42,543 bases of DNA, taken from Nocardia vinacea NBRC 16497. Its GTDB lineage: Bacteria > Actinomycetota > Actinomycetes > Mycobacteriales > Mycobacteriaceae. The translations under genes were made by a program, and so were the position numbers. The DNA is taken from NCBI RefSeq assembly GCF_000308835.1, contig NZ_BAGN01000213.1, positions 1 through 42,543 on the forward strand. The letters run 5' to 3'. The notes beneath the pieces were generated by a model, which was not told where the DNA came from, did not search any database, and saw only the letters and a list, made by a program, of their open reading frames with translations. Within the stretch, counting starts at the first letter, position 1. The number at the start of each line of letters is the position of its first letter. This document shows, piece by piece, positions 8,857-17,875 of this stretch.

Positions 8857-9006
8857 TCAGTAGACGCCGCACATACCGTCGATGGAGACCTCTTCGATGA
8901 GGGTCTCCTCGACCAGCGGCGCGTCCTCGATCGAACGGGACTCGGCTGCCCCGATCCGTCCGGTGTTGTCGGTATCGGTGTGTCCGATGGATCCGTACTC
9001 CGGCAT
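8857..9006 (-). CDS. mftA: mycofactocin precursor peptide MftA
   Basis: 49-residue ribosomal peptide precursor. The C-terminus reads EEVSIDGMCGVY, the hallmark of MftA; the terminal Val-Tyr is what MftC modifies to become the mycofactocin core. Start ATG 9006 is chosen because GGAGG stands 6 nt upstream; an in-frame ATG at 9060 would add 18 residues without a good site. The acidic stretch before the core (LVEETLIEEVS) is the usual recognition region for MftB. The gene is first in the mft block, with the mftBC fusion directly behind it. Confidence 0.96.
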   Translation of the reverse strand: MPEYGSIGHTDTDNTGRIGAAESRSIEDAPLVEETLIEEVSIDGMCGVY

Positions 9007-9305
9007 GCCTACCTCCGAGATGTGACCGGGTTCCGCGGCCACTGCTGTAGCCGTCATCACACAATAACGTCACGAGCTGACAAAATGGAACAGGGAATGC
9101 GCAGCTCCCGCTCAACGCCCGTGCGGACGTACGCCGACCTACTCACAGCCGCGCGCTCTAGACTGCGGGTGGCAAGCAGCTGAACAGGACGTGACGGGCG
9201 ATTCGACCCGCAGTGGTAGAGGTGGCATGGGAGTCGGACGAATGCAGACGAGCGGGGGCGGCGGCAATACCCCGCGGTGCGAGCTCAAGGCCCGGAGGCG
9301 GAAGC
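9007..9305. promoter_or_regulatory. divergent promoter region, mftA (-) / TetR gene (+)
   Basis: 299-bp gap between two divergent genes. It contains both ribosome binding sites (GGAGG at 9012-9016 region for mftA on the minus strand; GGAGG at 9294-9298 for the TetR gene). A short GTCA-N5-TGAC inverted repeat lies near 9070-9080. I cannot fix -10/-35 boxes with confidence. Confidence 0.45.
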
Positions 9306-9944
9306 TTGCGTAACCACGTAGGGCCTGGGAGCACCGCAAATAGGACACTGTCGGAGTCCGAGATCGTCGAGGCCGCGTTGCGGGTGGTACGTGAGGATGG
9401 TGTGGAGAAGCTGTCGATGCGACGGCTCTCCCGTGAGCTCGGCGTTTCCCCGATGGCGCCGTACTACTACGTCGCGGATAAACGCGAGCTGCTCGATCTC
9501 GTCGCCACCGCGGCGCTGACCGGAGTTCGCAAACCACCGGCCGATTCCGGACCGTGGCAGCAGCGGCTGCGCGATCTGATCGACCAGATCGATGAGAAGC
9601 TGCGCAAGCATCCCGGACTCGGCGATGTGCTGATCGAACAGATGCTGGGCAAACAGCTCGACCTGATCGCCGCGATCATGGAGATCCTCTTCGAGGCCGG
9701 TTTCAACGATCGCAATGTGCTCGCCGGGTACGCGACGATCCACACCTACCTGTTCGGCCGTCGCCGGGTGAACCCGAGAGAGCCGCAACCGCTGGCGGAT
9801 ATCGCACTGCCCGAGTCGGTGGCACGAGCCACCAAATACATGCCCGACCTGCGCGGAAAGTACGCTTACGACTTCGGCATGGAAGTGCTGATCGCGGGTC
9901 TCGAGGCTCAGCTTGTCCGGCAGACCGATCCCGACGTACGATGA
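9306..9944 (+). CDS. TetR-family transcriptional regulator
   Basis: 212-residue TetR-type repressor. A TTG start at 9306 is preferred because GGAGG lies 7 nt upstream (9294-9298); the frame is open back to an ATG at 9213 with no ribosome site. The helix-turn-helix is SMRRLSRELGVSPMAPYYYV in residues about 35-60, followed by a TetR-type C-terminal ligand domain. It does not show the RRTFFRYF segment typical of MftR, so despite lying divergently from mftA it is probably not the mycofactocin MftR. It ends just 3 bp before the KstR box in front of the KshB-like gene. Confidence 0.85.
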   Translation: MRNHVGPGSTANRTLSESEIVEAALRVVREDGVEKLSMRRLSRELGVSPMAPYYYVADKRELLDLVATAALTGVRKPPADSGPWQQRLRDLIDQIDEKLRKHPGLGDVLIEQMLGKQLDLIAAIMEILFEAGFNDRNVLAGYATIHTYLFGRRRVNPREPQPLADIALPESVARATKYMPDLRGKYAYDFGMEVLIAGLEAQLVRQTDPDVR

Positions 9945-9947
9945 AAC

Positions 9948-9961
9948 TGAAACACGTTCTA
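9948..9961. promoter_or_regulatory. KstR-type operator upstream of kshB
   Basis: TGAAACACGTTCTA fits the KstR consensus TnnAACnnGTTnnA at every fixed position. It lies 23 bp ahead of the kshB start. KstR is the TetR repressor of sterol catabolism in mycobacteria and relatives, released by cholesterol-derived CoA thioesters. Confidence 0.8.
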
Positions 9962-9984
9962 GTTTTGGTTTTCGAGAGGACGCC

Positions 9985-11040
9985 ATGACCACCGTCGAGG
10001 TTCCACACGGTTCGCGTTCGGTCGTGCTGCGGGTAGCCGCGGTCATCACCGAGACGCCGGACACCTGTTCGCTGGTCTTCGACGTCCCCGACGACCTGCG
10101 TGAGCGTTTCAGCTATCAGCCGGGCCAGTTCCTCACCCTGCGCATCCCGAGCGATCTGACCGGGTCGGTGGCCCGGTGCTATTCGCTGGCCAGCTCGCCG
10201 TACACCGACGACAAGCCCAAGGTGACCGTGAAGCGCACCGTGGGCGGCTACGGGTCGAATTGGGTGTGCGACAACGTCAAAACGGGCGACGCGATCGAAG
10301 TGCTGCCGCCCTCCGGCGTTTTCACGCCGAAGGATCTCGATGACGATCTGCTGCTGTTCGGCGCGGGCAGCGGCATCACACCGGTGATGTCCATCTTGAA
10401 GTCGGCACTGGCGCGCGGCTCCGGCCGAATCGTATTGATCTACGCCAATCGCGATCACGAGTCGGTGATCTTCGCGGGCGAGCTGCGCGAATTGGCCGAG
10501 AAGCACCCGCAGCGACTGACCGTTATCCACTGGCTGGAGCACCTGCAGGGACTGCCGACCGCCGATGGTTTGGCCGCCCTGGTCGAGCCGTACACGAGCT
10601 ATCACGCCTTCATGTGCGGGCCAAAGCCGTTCATGGACCGGGTGCACGACGCACTCGCCCGGCTCGAGGTGCCGCGCTCGCGCACCCACGCCGAAGTGTT
10701 CAATTCCCTTGCCGGAGACCCGTTCGCGGATCAGGCGCCGGTCGAGATGACCGACGAGGAGGCGGCCGATGCGGCCACCGTCGAGGTCGAACTCGACGGC
10801 GAGGTGCACGAGCTGAAGTGGCCGCGCAAGCAGACTCTGGTCGACATCATGCTGTCGAAGGGTCTGGATGTGCCGTACTCCTGCCAGGAGGGCGAATGCG
10901 GTTCCTGTGCGTGCACAGTACTCGAGGGCAAGGTCGAAATGGACAATGCCGAAATCCTCGATCCGGAGGATATCGAGAACGGCTATATCCTCGGCTGCCA
11001 GGCGCATCCGGTCACCGATCACCTGCGCATCCAATTCTGA
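9985..11040 (+). CDS. kshB: 3-ketosteroid-9-alpha-hydroxylase reductase component KshB
   Basis: 351-residue NAD(P)H:oxygenase reductase of the FAD/ferredoxin class. In order: an FAD-binding barrel with RCYSLASSP (RxYS motif, about 67), an NAD-binding domain (GAGSGITPVMS, then MCGPKPFMD), and a C-terminal plant-type [2Fe-2S] ferredoxin with CQEGECGSCACTVLEG and a fourth Cys in LGCQAHP. It passes electrons to a Rieske oxygenase (KshA) that opens the steroid nucleus. The KstR box directly upstream supports a sterol role over a general phenylacetate or Hmp-type reductase. Start ATG 9985 has GAGAGGA 7 nt upstream. KshA is not in the window. Confidence 0.85.
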   Translation: MTTVEVPHGSRSVVLRVAAVITETPDTCSLVFDVPDDLRERFSYQPGQFLTLRIPSDLTGSVARCYSLASSPYTDDKPKVTVKRTVGGYGSNWVCDNVKTGDAIEVLPPSGVFTPKDLDDDLLLFGAGSGITPVMSILKSALARGSGRIVLIYANRDHESVIFAGELRELAEKHPQRLTVIHWLEHLQGLPTADGLAALVEPYTSYHAFMCGPKPFMDRVHDALARLEVPRSRTHAEVFNSLAGDPFADQAPVEMTDEEAADAATVEVELDGEVHELKWPRKQTLVDIMLSKGLDVPYSCQEGECGSCACTVLEGKVEMDNAEILDPEDIENGYILGCQAHPVTDHLRIQF

Positions 11041-11054
11041 GCTCCTGGGGTCCC

Positions 11055-11069
11055 CCGAACTGCGGGGCT
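11055..11069. terminator. weak hairpin between convergent kshB and AlkD-like gene
   Basis: CCCCG-N5-CGGGG in the 67-bp gap between the convergent stop codons. Short stem, no T-run; a weak candidate only. Confidence 0.3.
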
Positions 11070-11107
11070 TCGTCCCTTGGAACCTCCGGTCGGGCGGGCG
11101 CAACTCT

Positions 11108-11857
11108 CTACAGTTCGCGATAGTGGACGCGTAAGGCGGGATCGAGGCGTTCGGTCGCGTAACTCAGTGCGGTGCGGCCCATTTGCGGCGCGTGCTTGTC
11201 GAGGAAGCCGGTGAGCAGTCGCTCGTCGATGCGCTTGCCGACTTCGCGCAGCATCCAGCCGAGCGCCTTCTGGATCAGGTCGCGGCGGTCGTCGAGGAGC
11301 CGTTCGCCGAGTTCGAAGGTGGTCGAGGCATCGCCCGCCTTGATGAACGCAAAGGTTGTCAGCAGCGCTACTCGACGCTCCCAGAGCGAGTCCGCGCCTG
11401 CGAGTTCGAAGAGCAGGTCGCGGGGTCGGTCGAGTAGCCAGGGGCCGATGATGTTTTCGGCGGATACGTCGACCAGATCCCAGTTGTTCACCCGGCCTCG
11501 GCGCACTGCGGCGAGGTAGAGCTCGACCATTGCCGCCTGCGCATTGATATCGAGCGTACGCGGTTTGGCCGCCTCGGCGAATTCGGCGTTGAGGATGATC
11601 AGCGCGGCCAGGCGGTCCTCGTGCACGGCACTGTTCAGCAGTGTGTCGATCTCGTCGAGCGGAAGTGCCGCAAAGCGTTTCGCGATCGATCGCGTGACGG
11701 GCACGCGCACACCGAGGAAGACATCACCCTCGCCGTACTCGCCGGGCCCGGTCTTGAAGAACCGCTGCAAATGGATGGCATCAGCCGGGTCGGCGACCTC
11801 GGCCAGCGCCGCATGCACATCGGCGGCGGTCGGCAGCGCCGCGCTATCCCTGGGCAC
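11108..11857 (-). CDS. AlkD-family DNA alkylation repair protein
   Basis: 249-residue all-helical HEAT-repeat-like protein of the AlkD family, base-excision glycosylases that remove positively charged alkylated bases. Family segments seen: FFKTGPGEYGEGDVFLGVRV near the N-terminus, RLAALIILN, NNWDLVDVSAENIIGPWL in the middle and RRDLIQKALGWMLREVGKR near the C-terminus. The start GTG 11857 overlaps the end of the upstream racemase gene by 14 bp, which suggests coupled translation; a longer frame to 11905 would overlap it much more. Confidence 0.85.
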   Translation of the reverse strand: MPRDSAALPTAADVHAALAEVADPADAIHLQRFFKTGPGEYGEGDVFLGVRVPVTRSIAKRFAALPLDEIDTLLNSAVHEDRLAALIILNAEFAEAAKPRTLDINAQAAMVELYLAAVRRGRVNNWDLVDVSAENIIGPWLLDRPRDLLFELAGADSLWERRVALLTTFAFIKAGDASTTFELGERLLDDRRDLIQKALGWMLREVGKRIDERLLTGFLDKHAPQMGRTALSYATERLDPALRVHYREL

Positions 11858-12605
11858 CCAGAATCCGCCCCGACTCGAAAGCCGCCGCGCTGGTGGGTAA
11901 TTCACCCGGCCGACCGCTGTTCAGCACCCGCACCTCACCATTGCCGGTGGTCGGCCGGTCGAGCGCCGCCATGCGCCGAATCGTCTGCGCCGCAACGGCT
12001 TGTGCACTGTCGAACAGTCGCACGCCGTCCGGCAGTGCGGCCACAATCGCATCGATGACCAGCGGGTAGTGCGTGCAGCCGAGCACCACACCCTCCACAT
12101 CGTCCGGCGTCTGTTCGGCCGCGCGCGCAATCGAATCACGGGCCGCGACCAGATCACCGCGATCGATCGAATCCGCCAGACCATGGCAGGCGATGCCGGC
12201 CACCTTCGCATCGCCGCCGAAGCGCGCGATCAGATCGGCCTGGTATCGGCTGGCCGTGGTCGCGGCGGTCGCCCACACCGCGACCGATTTGCATACCGCC
12301 GCGGCGGGTTTGATCGCAGGGACCGTGCCGATTACCGGAATACCGGGCCCAACCTCGGCGCGCACCTCGTCCAAGGCGGTGACGCTGGCCGTATTGCACG
12401 GCAGCACGAGCACTTCCGCGCCGAGCACCACCGAGCTCCGCGCGGCGTCGACCACCCGGTCGGTCACCCACTGTTCCGGCTTGGGACCCCACGGCGCGCC
12501 ATCCGGGTCCAACTGGAGTAGCAGGTCGACATCGGGCCGCAGCTTGCGCAGCCAGGCGGCCGTGGGCAGCAGCCCCAGCCCGGAATCGATGAGCGCGACG
12601 ATCAC
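11844..12605 (-). CDS. glutamate/aspartate racemase-family protein (divergent MurI paralogue)
   Basis: 253-residue cofactor-independent racemase fold. Both catalytic cysteines are present: C70 in LPCNTAS and C177 in LGCTHYPL. Two usual MurI motifs are altered: DSGxGGL reads DSGLGLL, and the substrate segment reads DPDGAPWGPK instead of a DTxxxPYG type. Glutamate racemase supplies D-Glu for peptidoglycan, but these changes suggest a paralogue with another substrate or role rather than the housekeeping MurI. It begins 29 bp downstream of the ferredoxin reductase gene and overlaps the AlkD-like gene. Confidence 0.75.
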   Translation of the reverse strand: MIVALIDSGLGLLPTAAWLRKLRPDVDLLLQLDPDGAPWGPKPEQWVTDRVVDAARSSVVLGAEVLVLPCNTASVTALDEVRAEVGPGIPVIGTVPAIKPAAAVCKSVAVWATAATTASRYQADLIARFGGDAKVAGIACHGLADSIDRGDLVAARDSIARAAEQTPDDVEGVVLGCTHYPLVIDAIVAALPDGVRLFDSAQAVAAQTIRRMAALDRPTTGNGEVRVLNSGRPGELPTSAAAFESGRILGAQG

Positions 12606-12634
12606 CCGACCACCGTATTACAACGGAATAATCG

Positions 12635-13834
12635 CTACGGCTGGGCGGCCTCGAGCAGGTCCGCGATCGGCGCACCCGCGGCGATCTTCGCGCGGACCTT
12701 CATCACCTGAGCGGTCTTTCCCGCGCCGACCACGCCGGTCAGATTGCCGTTCTGCGAGTAGTAGGCGAGGAACTTGCGGCCATCATCGGAGACGATGTGG
12801 ATTTCGTCATCGGCATTCGGGGTGCCCAGCGCCTGGATCTTCACGTCGTACTGATCGCTCCAGAAGTACGGCACCCGCGCCGCGGTCGGCGGTTCGGCGC
12901 CCAGCAGCGCACACGCCAGCAGCCGCGCCTGCTCACCGGCATTGGTCCAGTGCTCGACGCGCTTGCGCTGACCGGTCTCGTGCAGCCATGCCGACACATC
13001 GCCGACCGCCCACACACCCTCGACCGAAGTGCGCCCGACCTCGTCCGCGAGTACGCCGCCACCGGCTGACGGTTCGGCGAGTGCGATACCGGAATCGGCG
13101 AGCCATTCGGTGACCGGCCGGGAGCCGACACCGATGACCACCAGATCGGCGGCCACCTCGCTGCCGTCGGAGAGCCGGGCGCCGCGGACTCGGTCGTTAT
13201 CGGAGAGGAAGGTGTCCAGGCCGGTTGCACAGCGCAGATCCACGCCCTCATCACGATGCATGCGGGCGACCAGCGCACCGATCTCGGCGCCGAGCACCGA
13301 GGCCAGCGGCGTCGGCTGCGGTTCGACGAGTACGACCTCGACGCCGCTGGCCCGGAAGCTCGCGGCGAGTTCACAACCGATGAATCCGGCCCCGACCACC
13401 AGCGCGGTACCCGCACCGGACAATTCGTCGCGCAGTGCGGCGGCGTCGGCGTAGCCGCGCAGAACATGCACGCCCTGCAGATCGGGCAGCCCGGGCAGGC
13501 GACGTGGCCGCAGACCGGTCGCGATGATCAGCTGGTCGTAGTCGAGCGTGCCGCCGTCGGCCAGGCGCACCTGGCGGGCGGCGGTGTCGACGCCGACCGC
13601 CTCGGTATTCAGCCGCAGGTCGATCTGCTTCTCGTCGAAGAATTCGGCGGGGCGCAGGGTGGTGTCGTCGGTTTCACCGCGCACGAACTGCTTGGACAAC
13701 GGCGGGCGATCGTAGGGCAGCCGCGACTCCTCGCCGACGAGGAGCAACTCACCCGCGTACCCGGCGCGGCGCAGTTCCTCCGCCGTGCGCAAACCGGCCA
13801 GACCAGCTCCGATTATCACAATCGGCCCGTTCAT
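12635..13834 (-). CDS. FAD-dependent ferredoxin/rhodocoxin-type reductase
   Basis: 399-residue pyridine nucleotide-disulfide reductase family protein of the putidaredoxin/rhodocoxin reductase type. FAD site IIGAGLAGLRTAEELR at the N-terminus, LPYDRPPLSK (family mark), central NAD site GAGFIGCELA, and second FAD segment VWAVGDVSAW. It would take electrons from NAD(P)H to a ferredoxin serving a P450 or oxygenase. Start ATG 13834 has GTGGAGG upstream, and this ribosome site is part of the 84-bp repeat that abuts the gene. The ATG overlaps the stop of the small repeat-encoded ORF as ATGA. Confidence 0.88.
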   Translation of the reverse strand: MNGPIVIIGAGLAGLRTAEELRRAGYAGELLLVGEESRLPYDRPPLSKQFVRGETDDTTLRPAEFFDEKQIDLRLNTEAVGVDTAARQVRLADGGTLDYDQLIIATGLRPRRLPGLPDLQGVHVLRGYADAAALRDELSGAGTALVVGAGFIGCELAASFRASGVEVVLVEPQPTPLASVLGAEIGALVARMHRDEGVDLRCATGLDTFLSDNDRVRGARLSDGSEVAADLVVIGVGSRPVTEWLADSGIALAEPSAGGGVLADEVGRTSVEGVWAVGDVSAWLHETGQRKRVEHWTNAGEQARLLACALLGAEPPTAARVPYFWSDQYDVKIQALGTPNADDEIHIVSDDGRKFLAYYSQNGNLTGVVGAGKTAQVMKVRAKIAAGAPIADLLEAAQP

Positions 13835-13998
13835 GCCTCCACCTCGCTGCGCTCGGCTCCGGCATGACCGGGCCACCCGGCTCTGTTGATGGTTCGCTCG
13901 CTGCGCTCACTCACGCGTGCCTCCACCTCGCTGCGCTCGGCTCCGGCATGACCGGGCCACCCGGCTCTGTTGATGGTTCGCTCGCTGCGCTCACTCAC
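13831..13998 (-). CDS. 55-residue repeat-encoded ORF coupled to the reductase gene
   Basis: Small frame made of two 28-codon repeat units, each reading SERSERTI...AERSEVEA. Its GTG start has GGGAAGG 4-5 nt upstream and its TGA overlaps the ATG of the ferredoxin reductase gene (ATGA). It may be a translated leader that feeds ribosomes into the reductase, or only a by-product of the repeat. No known domain is recognised. Confidence 0.4.
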   Translation of the reverse strand: MSERSERTINRAGWPGHAGAERSEVEARVSERSERTINRAGWPGHAGAERSEVEA

Positions 13999-14001
13999 GC
14001 G
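13834..14001 (-). repeat. perfect tandem duplication, 2 x 84 bp
   Basis: Units 13834-13917 and 13918-14001 are identical. Read on the minus strand, each begins near GTGAGTGAGCGCAGCGAGCG and ends in GAGCGCAGCGAGGTGGAGGC just before an ATG-type start. The ends match the tandem repeats at the right window edge. The unit length is a multiple of three, so the two units stay in one frame. Confidence 0.95.
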
Positions 14002-14160
14002 ACCTTCCCTTCGTCGTGCCTGGCAGGCGCCGGGTCGAGTTGGCATCCGTCACCGACGGGTGACGCAGCTAACCCTAACCTTTGCTTGGGTGCGAATCGC
14101 CGTGATGGCCGTCACTCCGCGTGACCCGGCCGATCGGTGCGCAATCGTAGCCATACCTAT

Positions 14161-14178
14161 ATTGATCGGGCGGTCAAT
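14161..14178. promoter_or_regulatory. TetR-type operator upstream of SPW/TetR pair
   Basis: Near-perfect inverted repeat TTGATCG-GG-CGGTCAA (14162-14177, one mismatch), with flanking A/T extending the pair. It overlaps an AT-rich TATATT that could be the -10. The likely ligand is the TetR protein encoded at 14584, acting on its own operon. Confidence 0.6.
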
Positions 14179-14227
14179 CAGAGTTAGATCTGAGTAAGGA
14201 GAACAATTCAGCCTGAGGAGGCACCCC

Positions 14228-14584
14228 ATGTTCACCGAAAGTCGCGCGCAGGACTTCCTAGCCGTTGTGCTGGGCGTCTTTACCGCGCTGTCACCCCTGT
14301 GGGTGACCCACAACGACAACGCCATGTGGACGCTGATCGTGCTCGGCGTGCTCATCGCCCTCACCGGCCTGGCGCAGATGTACCGGCCGACCCTGGCGGC
14401 CGCCGACTACGCGATGGGCCTGTTCGGCGCGTTGCTGTTCATCTCCCCATGGGCGATGGACTACACCGACTACCGCGGCGCATCCTGGACCGCATGGGTA
14501 GTGGGCGTGGTGACGGTAGCGGTCGCGGTGGCGGCGCTGCCGACGGTGTCGGGCCGGTTGCACGACATGGCGCCGCATCACTGA
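14228..14584 (+). CDS. SPW-repeat membrane protein
   Basis: 118-residue integral membrane protein with four predicted hydrophobic segments in two similar halves. Each half has the SPW signature: LSPLW near residue 21 and ISPWAM near 73. The family function is unknown; these proteins are common in actinobacteria. A strong GAGGAGG lies 6 nt ahead of ATG 14228. It overlaps the following TetR gene by one base (TGATG), so the two are co-translated, and it sits behind a TetR-like operator. Confidence 0.85.
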   Translation: MFTESRAQDFLAVVLGVFTALSPLWVTHNDNAMWTLIVLGVLIALTGLAQMYRPTLAAADYAMGLFGALLFISPWAMDYTDYRGASWTAWVVGVVTVAVAVAALPTVSGRLHDMAPHH

Positions 14585-15213
14585 TGCAGATGCCGAAAGC
14601 CCGGCGAGGCGGGCGTCGTCGTAGCGCAAAAGTCGACGGCGACGCCCGTCAGCTCATTCTCGATGCCGCAGAACGACTCTTCGCGGCACAGGGATTCGAC
14701 GCGACGGCAACAGCGGCCATTGCCGAGGGCGCCGGTGTGCCCAAGGGTCTGGTCTTCTATTACTTCCCCACCAAGGATTCGATCCTGTCCGTACTGATGG
14801 CCGAGCGGGTGCCCGCCCAGCCCATCACCGATATCCGCACCGTGGTCACACCGGGCGATCCGGCGGCCAGTCTGATCAATCTCGATGCCGCGCTCAATCT
14901 GCGCGATCACCATTCGTCGGTGCTGCGCGTGATCATGTGGCGCGAGGCCGATACCCATCCCGACGTGCGCCGTCAATTGCGCCGCCTGCGCGATCAACTG
15001 CTCGACGTCACCGCTCGGGTGCTGCAGGCAAGCGCGCCCGGCCCGGTCCAGCCCGGCACGTTGCGCGCGTGTGCCGCGGCCTGGGTTTCGGCGATGTTCG
15101 CCATCGCCAGCAGTGATCGGCTGCATGCGCTCGACGGACTGCCGCTGCCGACGGCGGATGAAATCTGCAATGTGGCCCAGGTTGTCGCGGCGGGTATGAC
15201 CCAACTCGGCTGA
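14584..15213 (+). CDS. TetR-family transcriptional regulator
   Basis: 209-residue TetR-type repressor. Residues about 22-70 form the DNA-binding domain: LILDAAERLFAAQGFDATAT, then GVPKGLVFYYFPTKDSIL. The C-terminal domain is an all-helical ligand-binding type. Its ATG shares the A of the SPW gene stop codon. The linked SPW membrane protein and the upstream inverted repeat suggest a small autoregulated operon. Inducer unknown. Confidence 0.9.
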   Translation: MQMPKARRGGRRRSAKVDGDARQLILDAAERLFAAQGFDATATAAIAEGAGVPKGLVFYYFPTKDSILSVLMAERVPAQPITDIRTVVTPGDPAASLINLDAALNLRDHHSSVLRVIMWREADTHPDVRRQLRRLRDQLLDVTARVLQASAPGPVQPGTLRACAAAWVSAMFAIASSDRLHALDGLPLPTADEICNVAQVVAAGMTQLG

Positions 15214-15406
15214 GCACCGAGATCTGAAAGACTTCGCCTTCTCAATGCGGGTGCACGGTGCGTGATACAAGTTCCAGTTGTGGAGATCAATCGAATCCTT
15301 CGAGATCTCACCGCCCCGAACACCTGAGTGCCGCCATCCTCGGCATCCCCTCGGTGCTCTCCTGGCTCGCCGCGCGCTTCCGCGGCGAACCAGCGCCGAA
15401 CAACTG

Positions 15407-16216
15407 CTAGTCGGCGAGAAAGGCGACGACGTCGGGAACGAACCGCTTCACGACCCCGATATGCGTGGTATTCGGATAGATGATCAAGTGCGAGTCCGGG
15501 ATGCCGTCGGCGGTGCGACGGAAGGTCTCGGTGCTGTAGGCGCCGTCACGGTCGCCACCGAGGACAAGGGTCGGCGCGGTGATATCTCCGAGCCGAGCGC
15601 CGAGGTCGAAGGAGTCCTCGGCACGGATGAAAGCCAGCGTGTCCGCCGGATTCTTCGGCCGCGCAAGGGGATCGGCCAGCCACATACCCGCAGCGGCGAT
15701 GCGCTGCGCGATCGGCGAGGTGGAACCGACGGCGGCCATATGGTGCAGTGCGCGCCTACCGGCATAGGCCGCCTCGCCATAGGCCAGTTGCGCCGCGCGG
15801 GTGGCGTTTTCCAGGGTGTAGCCAGATGAGGCGATGATCAGCCTGCGCACCGCGGCAGGTCGATCCGCCGCGAGTTGCAGCGCCAGCGATCCGCCCGAGG
15901 AGACGCCGAGAACATCGACAGGAGCACCGAATTCGGTCCACAATGCGTCCGCGTGCTCGGCGGCGATATCGGCCATTGTCGTCCCCTCCGCCATACCGGG
16001 CGCGCGGTTCACCGCATACACCCGAAAATGCGCCGCGAGCGGCGCCAACGTCTTGATTTCGGACTGTCGCATCAACCCCGTCGGATTGGCATGATCCGGA
16101 GTGAACCACCGCAGGAAGACCAGCGGGCGCCCCGCTCCGAGCGCGAGATACGGCATACCGTGCGACAACGTCCCCTCGGTGACGTCGAGTGCGCTGGCCA
16201 GCGCCGAACTCCTCAT
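15407..16216 (-). CDS. alpha/beta hydrolase
   Basis: 269-residue alpha/beta-hydrolase-fold protein. Nucleophile elbow GVSSG (S106), acid in GGDRDG (D222 or D224), and catalytic His in NTTHIG (H252), in the normal order. HGMPYLALGAGRPLVFLRWF near the N-terminus gives the oxyanion-side strand. Substrate not predictable. Start ATG 16216 has GGAGG 5 nt upstream. It stands alone, convergent with the TetR gene and separated from tuf by two hairpins. Confidence 0.85.
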   Translation of the reverse strand: MRSSALASALDVTEGTLSHGMPYLALGAGRPLVFLRWFTPDHANPTGLMRQSEIKTLAPLAAHFRVYAVNRAPGMAEGTTMADIAAEHADALWTEFGAPVDVLGVSSGGSLALQLAADRPAAVRRLIIASSGYTLENATRAAQLAYGEAAYAGRRALHHMAAVGSTSPIAQRIAAAGMWLADPLARPKNPADTLAFIRAEDSFDLGARLGDITAPTLVLGGDRDGAYSTETFRRTADGIPDSHLIIYPNTTHIGVVKRFVPDVVAFLAD

Positions 16217-16342
16217 TGCATCCTCCGATCAACCGGTCTTTACCCCTTTTGCCCGACGTTAACCAAAGTGGCCGTGAGACGCGATGACCACCGCGTCATG
16301 GACAGGAATACCGTCCCCCGGCAGGGCACACGGAAAACACGA

Positions 16343-16372
16343 GCGGCGCCGCACCTTTCGATGCGGCGCCGC
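16343..16372. terminator. perfect 11-bp GC-rich hairpin upstream of the hydrolase gene
   Basis: GCGGCGCCGCA and its complement around the 8-nt loop CCTTTCGA. On the minus strand it is followed by GTGTTTT. Its loop and inner stem resemble the hairpin next to tuf, as if one were copied from the other. Confidence 0.65.
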
Positions 16373-16517
16373 ATTTCGTCCAGGCGGTCGCGATGATCTG
16401 CTTCGACACGGACGCGAAGTCGGACGAATCCTTTTTGTGCACAACGCCATCCAGCAGCACGACGTCGACCACCGCTCGGGCCGGTTACCGAGGCACTCGA
16501 GAACGCTCCCGAAATGC

Positions 16518-16553
16518 CGAACGGCGCCGCCCCTTTCGGAGCGACGCCGTTCG
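16518..16553. terminator. tuf / str operon terminator hairpin
   Basis: 13-bp stem (CGAACGGCGCCGC with one mismatch) and 10-nt loop containing CCTTTCGG, beginning 17 bp past the tuf stop. The tract after it is only weakly U-rich, common in high-GC actinobacteria. Confidence 0.7.
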
Positions 16554-16569
16554 AAAGCGATTCAGAGAA

Positions 16570-17760
<1,191 letters not shown>

Positions 17761-17875
17761 TTGGTGTCCTCCTGGACTTGTTGGTGCGTGCAGTTGCAGC
17801 AGTGCGGTTTACATATTGGGGGTCGTGCATGACTCCCGGCTGATAGGGGCAAGTCTTGCACCTGCCCCAATCGGA

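Larger units (their letters stand above)
16217..16569. other. 353-bp intergenic region between tuf and the hydrolase gene
   Basis: No gene seen. It holds two strong related hairpins (16343-16372 and 16518-16553) and should contain the hydrolase promoter on the minus strand. Confidence 0.6.

Noticed and set aside
8843..9115. N-terminal extension of the MftBC frame
   Set aside because: The frame stays open to 9115 but that part overlaps mftA in another frame and is Arg/His-rich non-coding-like sequence; GTG 8848 is the sensible start.
9306..9944. TetR gene as MftR, the mycofactocin regulator
   Set aside because: It is divergent from mftA, but lacks the RRTFFRYF segment and has a different C-terminal domain type.
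14069..14087. IdeR-like iron box (AGGTTAGG half)
   Set aside because: Only one half matches; about 12 of 19 positions fit the consensus, and the neighbours are not iron genes.
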